Source: Streptomyces sp. V3I7
Lineage (GTDB): Bacteria > Actinomycetota > Actinomycetes > Streptomycetales > Streptomycetaceae
Direction of reading: 5' to 3'
DNA: 64,000 nucleotides
Assembly (NCBI RefSeq): GCF_030817495.1
Contig: NZ_JAUSZK010000001.1
Span: 1,901,001-1,965,000 of the forward strand
In this document: piece by piece, positions 36,573 through 44,654 of the stretch
How positions within the stretch are numbered: position 1 is the stretch's first letter
Layout of the letters: every line of letters starts with the position of its first letter
Translations under genes and position numbers: made by a program
Notes under the pieces: generated by a model
Told to the model about the DNA's origin: nothing
The model's input: only the letters and a program-made list of their open reading frames with translations
Databases searched by the model: none

Positions 36573-36593
36573 GATCCTAATACGATTGGTCTC

Positions 36594-37010
36594 ATGGATG
36601 GGCAGAATGACTACAGGCGGGGCAGACATGTTGTTTCGGCGATGCATGTGCACTTGGTCTTCGTGACGAAGTACCGGCGTGGAGTGTTCAACGACGAGAT
36701 GCTGACACGCTGCGAAGAGATCATGCGCAAGGTCTGCGAGGACTTCGAGGCGGAGCTGAAGGAGTTCAACGGCGAACGCGACCACGTACACCTCCTGGTC
36801 CACTACCCGCCCAAGGTCGCCGTCTCCAAGCTGGTCAACAGCCTCAAAGGCGTCTCCGCCCGCCGGATACGGCAGGAGTTCACCGGCCGGATCAACCACG
36901 CCATCATGCACGGACACCTGTGGTCGCCCTCGTACTTCACCGCATCATGCGGAGGAGCACCGTTGGCAATCGTCCGCCAGTACATCGAGCAGCAAAAACG
37001 CCCGCTCTAA
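36594..37010 (+). CDS. tnpA: TnpA, IS200-type Y1 HUH transposase
   Basis: 138 residues from ATG 36594. The HUH motif is HVH (H64, H66, in DHVHLLVHYPPK), and the catalytic Tyr130 lies in IVRQYIEQQ. VHLVFVTKYRRGVF is the family opening. Full length, so the element may be mobile. TnpA cuts and joins single-stranded ends by peel-and-paste transposition. Confidence 0.92.
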   Translation: MDGQNDYRRGRHVVSAMHVHLVFVTKYRRGVFNDEMLTRCEEIMRKVCEDFEAELKEFNGERDHVHLLVHYPPKVAVSKLVNSLKGVSARRIRQEFTGRINHAIMHGHLWSPSYFTASCGGAPLAIVRQYIEQQKRPL

Positions 37011-37292
37011 GGTGCACGTCAGAGCAGCCTTGAGATGCATCCATCCCCGGCGTGAACGCCGGGGCCTTCCGCAAGAGCCCCGGTAAACGAGTCTGTGCTG
37101 ACGGTACGTCAGATTCCCATGAGCGGGTCAAGGATTCGTTAGAGGCCCGAAGCAACGGAATAGTTGCCTGTGCATACGGCGTTGGCACCAGCATGTCCGG
37201 CGCGGATCCCACGGATCACACCGCGGACGTCCGTCCCGCTCCCTCTCCCTTCCTCTTCTCCTCCCTCTTCGCCGGCCCGGAGGCCTCATTCA

Positions 37293-39032
37293 ATGACGCG
37301 TACGACGACCGATCAGCCCACCCGCGAGGCGAGTGGGGTCCTGGTCCCCGTGCTCGCCTTCGCCGGCATCGTGGTCGCGGTGATGCAGACCCTGCTCGTC
37401 CCGGTGATCAAGGATCTGCCGCAGCTGCTGGGCACCGCGCCCAGCAACGCCACCTGGGTCCTGACCTCGACCCTCCTGTCGGGCGCCGTCGCCACCCCGA
37501 TCATGGGCCGCCTCGGCGACCTGTACGGCAAGCGGCGCATGCTGGTCCTCAGCCTCGCCGTGATGGTGGCGGGCGCGCTGCTCAGCGCGTTGACCAGCGC
37601 CCTGCTCCCCATGATCGTCGGCCGTACGCTCCAGGGCTTCGCGATGGGCGCGATACCCCTCGGCATCGGCCTGATGCGGGACATGCTGCCGCGTGAGCGG
37701 CTCGGCTCGGCGATGGCCCTGATGAGCTCCTCGATCGGCGTCGGCGGCGGCCTCGCGCTGCCCGCCGCGGCCCTGGTCGCCCAGCACGCCGACTGGCACG
37801 TCCTCTTCTACGGCGCCGCCGGACTCGGCGCCCTCGCCATCGCCCTCACCCTCCTCGTCGTACCGGAGTCCCGGACGCGCGCGAAGGGCTCCTTCGACCT
37901 GCTCGGGGCGATCGGCCTGTCCGCGGGCCTCGTCCTCTTCCTGCTGCCGATCACCAAGGGCAGCGACTGGGGCTGGACCTCGCCCACCACGCTCGGCCTG
38001 TTCGGCGCTGCGGCCGCCGTGCTGCTGTTGTGGGGCGTGCTGGAGCTGCGCCTGAAGGCGCCGCTGGTGGACCTGCGCACCACGGCCCGCCCCGCGGTGC
38101 TCTTCACCAACCTCGCCTCGATCATGGTGGGCGTCGCGTTCTACGTCGTCTCCCTCGTCCTGCCGCAGCTGCTCCAGCTGCCGAAGGCCACCGGGTACGG
38201 TCTCGGCCAGTCGATGGTCGTCTCGGGTCTGCTCGTGGCGCCGCTCGGCCTGACGATGATGTTCACCGCGCCCGTCTACGCCCGCCTGTCGGCCAAGTAC
38301 GGCCCCAAGGTCACGCTGATCATCGGCATGCTGATCATCGGGGTCGGCTACGGCGCCGGCCTCGGCCTGATGAGCGCCGCCTGGCAGAGCCTGGTCATCG
38401 CGGTGGTCCTGGGCGCGGGCATCGGCCTCGCGTACTCCTCGCTGCCCGCGCTGATCGTCGGCGCGGTCCCGGCCTCCGAGACGGGCGCGGCCAACGGCCT
38501 GAACACCCTGATGCGGTCCATCGGTACGTCCGTCTCCAGCGCCGTCATCGGCATGGTGCTGGCCAACACGGCGAACAACGTGGGCGGCGTCGCGGTCCCG
38601 ACCATGCACGGCTTCCGGGTCTCCTTCCTGATCGCGACGGGTGCGGTGGCGCTCGGCCTGCTGATGGCGCTGCTGCTGCCCGGCCGTCGCCCGGCGCCGG
38701 GTCCGCAACTGCGCGCGAGCAGCGAGGAGGACGCCGGCCTGGCGCGCGCCGAGGAGGTGCTGCGCGGCTTCCGCGGCCGGGTGCTCGCCGCCGACGGTGC
38801 CCCGGTCGCCCGTGCCAAGGTCACCCTGATCGACCGCCGGGGCCGCCAGGCGGGCGCCACGCTCTCCGCGGAGGACGGCAGCTACACCCTCACCGTCCCG
38901 GCCGAGGGCCCCTACGTCCTGGCCGCCCGCGCCACGGGCCACGGCCCCCACGCCTCGTCCGCGACCCACACGGGCGACGACCGCCCGGTCGACCTGGACC
39001 TCTCCCTCCCGGCCGAGACCATCAACGCCTGA
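37293..39032 (+). CDS. DHA2-type MFS drug exporter with C-terminal carboxypeptidase-regulatory-like domain
   Basis: 579 residues. About 14 helices (residues 15-475) with the motif A loop GRLGDLYGKRRMLV and motif C-like GVGGGLALPAAALV mark an EmrB/QacA-type proton antiporter. Residues about 495-579 form a soluble Ig-like domain (GFRGRVLAADGAPVARAKVTLID ... DGSYTLTVPAEGPYVL) of the carboxypeptidase-regulatory/CarboxypepD_reg type. The ATG at 37293 follows a GGAGG. A decayed copy of its 3' end lies 100 bp downstream. The substrate is unknown. Confidence 0.88.
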   Translation: MTRTTTDQPTREASGVLVPVLAFAGIVVAVMQTLLVPVIKDLPQLLGTAPSNATWVLTSTLLSGAVATPIMGRLGDLYGKRRMLVLSLAVMVAGALLSALTSALLPMIVGRTLQGFAMGAIPLGIGLMRDMLPRERLGSAMALMSSSIGVGGGLALPAAALVAQHADWHVLFYGAAGLGALAIALTLLVVPESRTRAKGSFDLLGAIGLSAGLVLFLLPITKGSDWGWTSPTTLGLFGAAAAVLLLWGVLELRLKAPLVDLRTTARPAVLFTNLASIMVGVAFYVVSLVLPQLLQLPKATGYGLGQSMVVSGLLVAPLGLTMMFTAPVYARLSAKYGPKVTLIIGMLIIGVGYGAGLGLMSAAWQSLVIAVVLGAGIGLAYSSLPALIVGAVPASETGAANGLNTLMRSIGTSVSSAVIGMVLANTANNVGGVAVPTMHGFRVSFLIATGAVALGLLMALLLPGRRPAPGPQLRASSEEDAGLARAEEVLRGFRGRVLAADGAPVARAKVTLIDRRGRQAGATLSAEDGSYTLTVPAEGPYVLAARATGHGPHASSATHTGDDRPVDLDLSLPAETINA

Positions 39033-39127
39033 CCGCCACCTCGCGCCTCCCCTCCGCACCCCCGTCACTTGACCGACGGGGGTGCGGCGGCATGGGCACC
39101 CTGCCGCCACGCACGGCGAAGGGCTCC

Positions 39128-39268
39128 CTCGCCGCCCCGGCCGAGAGCCCCACGTCCCGGCCGCCCGCGCCGCCGGCCACGGCCCGCACGCCTCCACCGC
39201 GACCCACGCGGGCGATGGCCGTCCCTCGACCTGGACCTCTCCCTCCCCGCCGAGACCGTCACACCGCC
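39128..39268 (+). repeat. decayed tandem copy of the 3' end of the MFS gene
   Basis: This stretch aligns with 38894-39034, the last ~45 codons of the MFS gene. Shared blocks include CCCGGCCGAG, GGCCACGGCCC, CGACCCAC.CGGGCGA and GACCTGGACCTCTCCCTCCC. Indels break the frame, so it is not translated as the original. It looks like an old partial duplication in the spacer before the methyltransferase. Confidence 0.75.
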
Positions 39269-39342
39269 TGCCCCCGCCCGAGACCCCCACCGCACCCCCC
39301 GTCACCTGCCCCACAGGAGGTGCGGCAGCATGGGCGGCCTGA

Positions 39343-40017
<675 letters not shown>

Positions 40018-40039
40018 GCGCGAGGTTAGAGTCACAGTC

Positions 40040-41035
40040 GTGTCGTACACAGGCCCGGACTTCGATGCCCCCCAGCAGCGGCGCCGCCCCCGGCGGGTGC
40101 CGCTGACCGTCGCCTTCGCCGGACTGCTGTCCGGCTCCCTGCTCGGCTGGTTCGTCTACGAGGCGGTGGCCGACCCCGGTGCGCCGGGCGGCCCGGGCCA
40201 CCTGGACCGGGCGGGCGCCGCGTCGGCCTCCGCACCCGCCTCCCCGTCGCCCGCCGCCCCGGGCGACGACGCGAAGAAGCCGGACGGGAAGAAGACGGAC
40301 GCGAAGAAGACGGACGCGAAGAAGACGGGCACGACGGCCTCCGCTCCCGCCGCGACCGACGCCCTCAAGGGAAAGGTCATCGTGATCGACCCGGGGCACA
40401 ATCCCGGCAACGTCCGGCACACAGCCGAGATCAACCGCCAGGTGGACATCGGCACCAACCGCAAGGAGTGCGACACGACGGGGACGTCCACCAACGCCGG
40501 TTACGCGGAAGCCCAGTTCGCCCTGGACGTCTCCCACCGGCTGCGCACGCTCCTGGAGAAGGAGGGCGCCACGGTGAAGCTGACGCACGACGGCGACGAG
40601 CCGCCGTGGGGCCCGTGCGTGGACGAGCGGGCGCGGATCGGCAATACCGCCCGCGCCGACGCGGCGATCTCCATCCACGCGGACGGCTCGGCGCAGGGCG
40701 ACCGCGGCTTCCACGTCATCCTGCCCGGCTCCGTGCACGCCGGCGCCGCCGACACCCGCCCGATCGTCGGCCCCTCCCGCGACCTCGGCGAGCGCATCGC
40801 CGGCAACTTCGTGCGCGTGACGGGCAGTTCGCCGTCCAATTACGTCGGCGGCGGCAGTGGCCTGGTCACCCGGACCGACCTGGGCGGGCTCAACCTGTCG
40901 ACGGTCCCGAAGGTCTTCATCGAGTGCGGCAACATGCGCGACAGCAAGGACTCGGCCCTGCTGACGAGCGGCACCTGGCGGCAGAAGGCGGCCCAGGGAA
41001 TCTCCGACGGAATCGTGAGTTTCCTGCGCGGGTAG
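40040..41035 (+). CDS. N-acetylmuramoyl-L-alanine amidase (Amidase_3)
   Basis: 331 residues from GTG 40040. One N-terminal membrane anchor (VPLTVAFAGLLSGSLLGWFV), a Lys/Asp/Thr repeat linker (KKTDAKKTDAKKTG), then the zinc amidase domain. It has VIDPGHNPGN (first His), AEAQFALDVSHRLR, AAISIHADGS (His) and VFIECGNMRD (catalytic Glu). It cleaves the lactyl-peptide bond of peptidoglycan at the outer face of the membrane. A GTG start fits the anchor; the frame upstream overlaps the methyltransferase. Confidence 0.9.
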   Translation: MSYTGPDFDAPQQRRRPRRVPLTVAFAGLLSGSLLGWFVYEAVADPGAPGGPGHLDRAGAASASAPASPSPAAPGDDAKKPDGKKTDAKKTDAKKTGTTASAPAATDALKGKVIVIDPGHNPGNVRHTAEINRQVDIGTNRKECDTTGTSTNAGYAEAQFALDVSHRLRTLLEKEGATVKLTHDGDEPPWGPCVDERARIGNTARADAAISIHADGSAQGDRGFHVILPGSVHAGAADTRPIVGPSRDLGERIAGNFVRVTGSSPSNYVGGGSGLVTRTDLGGLNLSTVPKVFIECGNMRDSKDSALLTSGTWRQKAAQGISDGIVSFLRG

Positions 41036-41198
41036 TACGGGACGTGTGATCTCTGCGGACGCCGTGATCGTACGGGCGATAGGGTGGACGTTCCTGACAT
41101 GAGGGGCCACCCCCGAACACCGCGCCGGGCCCGAGGCCGACACGGTGACGGCGCCTCTCCCGACGACCGACGACGAGACGACCTGCGAAGGACCTGAA

Positions 41199-42020
41199 GT
41201 GAATATCCGCTCCCTCAATCGAGGCGACGGCGTGGTGCTCGGAGCAGCGGTGTTGCTGTTCATCGCGTCGTTCCTCGACACGTTCGACAAGTCCGGCGAC
41301 AAGGCCCCGAACGCGTGGGACAACCTCGGTCTGGTGATGAGCGCCTACATCGGCGGTGTCATCGGCGCGGCCCTGATCATCGTCGCCCGTACGCTGCCGC
41401 AGCCGCGCAAGGTGGTCGGTCTCGACCTCGGTCAGTTCGGCGTCGCGCTCACGATCTTCGCGGCGTGGACCTCGTTCTGGGCGATCGTCGACCCGCTGGG
41501 CTCGTTCAGCGACGCCTTCGACAGCGCCGACGTCGGTCCCGGTACCGGCCTGATCCTCGGTCTCATCGCCGCCCTGGTCCTGGCCGCCGCGGCCGTGGCG
41601 ACCCCGCTCGTCCCCGCGCTGAAGGGCGGCCTGATCCCGGCCCCCAAGCCGGCCGCCCCGCAGCCCTACGGCGCCCAGCAGCCCACGGGCTACGGCTACC
41701 CCGGTGCCCAGCAGCAGACGTACGGCGCGCAGCAGCCGGGCCAGCCGTACGGTGCCCAGCAGCCGCAGCCGGCACAGGCTCAGGCGCAGCCCGCGCCGCA
41801 GCAGCAGGCGGCTCCGGCCGCGGAGTTCTCGCCGTTCTGGTTCGCCGTTCCGGTGCCGCGGCCGCTGTTCTCCGAGGACGGCTCGCAGGCGCCGGTCGCC
41901 GAACTGGCGCCGGGCACCTGGTACTTGGCGGTCGACCAGCGCGGTGGCGCGCTGGTGGCGCAGACCCAGGACGGCCGTCGCGGCGTGCTCCAGGACACCT
42001 CGGGCATCCAGCGCGGCTGA
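41199..42020 (+). CDS. membrane protein with four helices and a Gln/Pro/Tyr-rich tail (DUF5336-like)
   Basis: 273 residues from GTG 41199 with GAAGGA upstream. Four hydrophobic helices (about 10-145) are followed by a low-complexity stretch of Tyr-Gly-Ala-Gln-Gln units (YGAQQP repeated about four times). The C-terminal ~75 residues have PFWFAVPVPRPLF and TWYLAVDQRGGALVAQTQDG, a small beta domain. The layout resembles actinobacterial DUF5336 proteins (34-kDa antigen-like). Function unknown. Confidence 0.65.
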   Translation: MNIRSLNRGDGVVLGAAVLLFIASFLDTFDKSGDKAPNAWDNLGLVMSAYIGGVIGAALIIVARTLPQPRKVVGLDLGQFGVALTIFAAWTSFWAIVDPLGSFSDAFDSADVGPGTGLILGLIAALVLAAAAVATPLVPALKGGLIPAPKPAAPQPYGAQQPTGYGYPGAQQQTYGAQQPGQPYGAQQPQPAQAQAQPAPQQQAAPAAEFSPFWFAVPVPRPLFSEDGSQAPVAELAPGTWYLAVDQRGGALVAQTQDGRRGVLQDTSGIQRG

Positions 42021-42043
42021 GCCCCCGACGCCCGTCGCCTCCG

Positions 42044-42071
42044 GGCCCCTCGCCCTCACGGGTGGGGGGCC
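42044..42071. terminator. terminator hairpin between convergent genes
   Basis: GGCCCCTCGCCC (42044-42055) pairs with GGGTGGGGGGCC (42060-42071) through 12 bp including two G-U pairs, loop TCAC. It lies 24 bp after the membrane protein stop and 54 bp from the convergent gene end. Confidence 0.65.
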
Positions 42072-42124
42072 GTTGCCGTAAGGGAGGGCCCGACTCTCAT
42101 GCGCGAGGCCGGAGTTGGGTTGTC

Positions 42125-42703
42125 CTACCCCTGTCGCAGCTCGGAGGCCGAGGGCACCTTGTCCTTGACGGGGGCTCCGGCGCTCTTGCCGGCGTCCTTC
42201 ACGTTGTTGATGACGTCGTTGAAGGAGTCGGCCGCGTTGCCGTCGCCCTTGCGCAGCTTGGAGGGGAGGTCCTTGAGGCCGTCGATGGCCGCGGTGAGCG
42301 GCGCGAGGGCCTTGGAGAGGGTCGGGTCGCCCTTGGCGTTGCGCACCGCCGCCTTGAGCCGGTTGTACGTGAACGCTCCGGCGAGCGCCGCCTTGACGAG
42401 CGCGAGCCGGCGCCCGTGCGCGCCCTTCTTGAACTTGCCCGCCTTCCAGGGCTTCACGATCCACTGGTAGGTCGCGCCGGCTGCGAGTGCGGCGTTGGCG
42501 ACGAAGCGGGTCTTGGCGAACTTCTGTTTCTCGGCGGAGGTACTGGGGCTGGGTGTGGGGTCGGCGATCGCCGCCGCGACCGCCGCGACCGCCGCGCTGT
42601 CCCGGGTGGTGGTGGTCTCGCCGCCCGCGTAGGCGGTGGAACCCGCGAGCAGGGCACAGCACAGCGTGAACGCCACGACGAGGCGCCGTATGGGTACGGG
42701 CAC
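42125..42703 (-). CDS. secreted conserved hypothetical protein
   Basis: 192 residues from ATG 42703 with GGAGGA upstream. A signal peptide (residues 1-26, LVVAFTLCCALLAGSTAYA) is followed by a Thr/Ser/Pro segment and a helical, Lys-rich domain (WKAGKFKKGAHGRRLALVKA). No enzyme motif. Its upstream region has a near-repeat of TTCCCCGAGCAGATG (42722 and ~42765). Function unknown. Confidence 0.65.
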   Translation of the reverse strand: MPVPIRRLVVAFTLCCALLAGSTAYAGGETTTTRDSAAVAAVAAAIADPTPSPSTSAEKQKFAKTRFVANAALAAGATYQWIVKPWKAGKFKKGAHGRRLALVKAALAGAFTYNRLKAAVRNAKGDPTLSKALAPLTAAIDGLKDLPSKLRKGDGNAADSFNDVINNVKDAGKSAGAPVKDKVPSASELRQG

Positions 42704-42843
42704 GAGGTCCTCCGGGCTGTCTTCCCCGAGCAGATGTCGCAGATGTCGTCCCCGAGCGTCTTCCCCCGAGCAGATGCCTCTCCCGGCAGGCTCACCCCGG
42801 GCGGCCGGCTACGCCACTCGGGGGAACCCGCACCCGTCTCACC

Positions 42844-43914
42844 TCAGGCGCAGCAGTCGGGGTCTAGACCACTGGGGAGGTGGTCTCCCGCGAAGACGGC
42901 GCAGGTGGCCTCGTGGCCGCCGAGGGCCGCGACCGCCAGGAGGAGGGCGCCAGCCGTCCAGGTGGTGAGCTCGCGGGGCCATACGGCGTCGTCGTCGAAG
43001 ACGTACCCGGTCCAGTAGAGGCCGGACTCGGCGTCGCGCAGGTGCTGGATGGACTTGAGGATGTCCAGCGCCCGGTCGGACTCGCCCATCACCCAGAGCG
43101 CCAGGGCGAGTTCGGCGGACTCGCCGCCGGTGACCCAGGGGTTTGGGGCCACGCACCGGACACCCAGTCCGGGTACGACGAACCGCTCCCAGTCCTGTTC
43201 CATACGGGACTTGGCCGCGGTGCCGGTCAACGCGCCACCCAGGATGGGGTAGTACCAGTCCATCGAGTAGCGGTCCTTGTCGAGGAACCGCTCGGGGTGG
43301 CCGCTGATCGCGTGCCGCAGGGCGCCGAGCGCCAACTCCCAGTCGGGCTGGGGTTCTTCGCGCTGCTCGGCGATCGCGAGGGCGCAGCGCAGCGCCTGGT
43401 GGATGGAGGAGCTGCCGGTGAGCAGGGCGTCCGTCGTGGGGGTGCCGTCGGCGTCGCGCCGCCAGCCGATCTCGCCGCCGGGCCGCTGGAGCCGCAGGAC
43501 CCACTCGATGGCCGCGACGACCGAGGGCCACATGCGGTCGAGGAAGGTGTCGTCGCCGGTCGACAGGTAGTGGTGCCAGACGCCGACGGCTATGTACGCG
43601 ACGAAGTTCGACTCGCGGGAGGGGTCGGTGACGTCGTCGAAGGCGCCGTCCGCGTAGGCCGCGTACCAGGAGCCGTCCTCGTTCTGGTGCCGGGCGAGCC
43701 ACAGGTAGGCGCGCTCGGCGGCCTCGTGCTCGCCGGCCGCGTCCAGGGCCATGGCGGCCTCGGTGTGGTCCCACGGGTCGAGGTGGTGCCCGCGGAACCA
43801 GGGGATCGCGCCGTCCTCCCGCTGCACGGCGAGGATGCCGCGGACGGTCTCGGCGGCCTGCTCGGCGGTCAGGACCCCGGGCAGGACGAGGTGTTCTGTC
43901 CGGGGGGTCGTCAC
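42844..43914 (-). CDS. alpha/alpha-toroid protein, annotated family prenyltransferase-like
   Basis: 356 residues from GTG 43914, overlapping the methyltransferase stop (GTGA). Repeated helix-pair segments rich in Trp, Asp and Gly (GILAVQREDGAIPWF, WLARHQNEDGSWYAAY, WVLRLQRPGGEIGW, IQHLRDAESGLYW) mark the alpha/alpha-barrel fold shared by terpene cyclases, prenyltransferases and GH15-like hydrolases. No DDxxD or DxDD motif was seen, so a sugar-active or binding role is as likely as prenyl chemistry. Last gene of a three-gene operon. Confidence 0.72.
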   Translation of the reverse strand: MTTPRTEHLVLPGVLTAEQAAETVRGILAVQREDGAIPWFRGHHLDPWDHTEAAMALDAAGEHEAAERAYLWLARHQNEDGSWYAAYADGAFDDVTDPSRESNFVAYIAVGVWHHYLSTGDDTFLDRMWPSVVAAIEWVLRLQRPGGEIGWRRDADGTPTTDALLTGSSSIHQALRCALAIAEQREEPQPDWELALGALRHAISGHPERFLDKDRYSMDWYYPILGGALTGTAAKSRMEQDWERFVVPGLGVRCVAPNPWVTGGESAELALALWVMGESDRALDILKSIQHLRDAESGLYWTGYVFDDDAVWPRELTTWTAGALLLAVAALGGHEATCAVFAGDHLPSGLDPDCCA

Positions 43915-44654
43915 TTGGCGTCCGCCTCGGAGAGCCGGGGCAGGTGGGGCTTGGTCGCGTACGCCACGAAGCTCTTGCCGATCAGCGGGTTCAGCGCCTG
44001 TTCGGCGACCCGGGTGGCCAGCGGCTTCTTCATGATGTCCCAGACCAGGAGCTTGTGGTACGCCCGCACCGGCAGCACCTTGTCGTTGTCGACGCCGAAG
44101 GCGCACTTCAGCCACCAGTACGGCGAGTGCAGCGCGTGCGCGTGATGCGTGCCGTACGGCCGCAGACCCGCCCCACGCATCTTGGCGAGGAGTTCGTCCG
44201 CCTTGTAGATGCGGATGTGCCCGCCCTCGACCTCGTGGTAGGCGTCGGACAGCGCCCAGCAGACCTTCTCGGGGCCGTAGCGCGGGACGGTGACGGCGAT
44301 GCGGCCGCCGGGCTTGAGCACCCTCACCATCTCGGCGAGGACGCCCTTGTCGTCGGGGATGTGCTCCATGACCTCGGAGATGATGACGACGTCGAAGGAC
44401 TCGTCGGGGAAGGGCAGGGCGAGGGCGTCGCCCTCCATGGCGGTCGCGGTGGCACCGGCCGGGGCCTCACCGGCCTCCTTCATCGCCGCGAACCACTTGG
44501 CGACCTCGCGGATCTCCTCGGCGTTCTGGTCGAGGGCCACGACCTGGGCGCCGCGCCGGTAGCACTCGAAGGCGTGCCGTCCGGCCCCGCAGCCGAGGTC
44601 CAGGACGCGGTCGCCCGGGGCGAGCGGGAACCGGGTGAAGTCGACGGTCAGCAC
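43911..44654 (-). CDS. class I SAM-dependent methyltransferase
   Basis: 247 residues from GTG 44654. SAM motif VLDLGCGAGRHAFE at about residue 18 and acidic motif VVALDQNAEEI; motif VVIISEVMEHIPDD and VLKPGGRIAVTVPR complete the UbiE/Methyltransf_11 pattern. Its start overlaps the glycosyltransferase stop by 7 bp, and its stop overlaps the toroid gene start, so the three are co-translated. The substrate is unknown. A glycolipid or polysaccharide intermediate is suggested by context only. Confidence 0.82.
   Translation of the reverse strand: MLTVDFTRFPLAPGDRVLDLGCGAGRHAFECYRRGAQVVALDQNAEEIREVAKWFAAMKEAGEAPAGATATAMEGDALALPFPDESFDVVIISEVMEHIPDDKGVLAEMVRVLKPGGRIAVTVPRYGPEKVCWALSDAYHEVEGGHIRIYKADELLAKMRGAGLRPYGTHHAHALHSPYWWLKCAFGVDNDKVLPVRAYHKLLVWDIMKKPLATRVAEQALNPLIGKSFVAYATKPHLPRLSEADAK

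Larger units (their letters stand above)
35305..37082. mobile_element. IS200/IS605-family element with divergent tnpB and tnpA
   Basis: About 1.78 kb. The tnpB-side end carries the hairpin CTGGCCTAAAGGCCGGG near 35316-35334 and the terminal TTGACGTG. The tnpA-side end carries the hairpin CCCCGGCGTGAACGCCGGGG near 37045-37064 and stops next to GTAA (TTAC read from the tnpB side, 37083-37086), the kind of tetranucleotide target this family uses. As expected for the family there are no inverted terminal repeats or target duplication. The boundaries are inferred from these features. Confidence 0.8.

Noticed and set aside
42844..43914. Terpene cyclase or squalene-hopene cyclase
   Set aside because: No DxDD or DDxxD motif and length is about half of squalene-hopene cyclase; only the toroid fold is supported.
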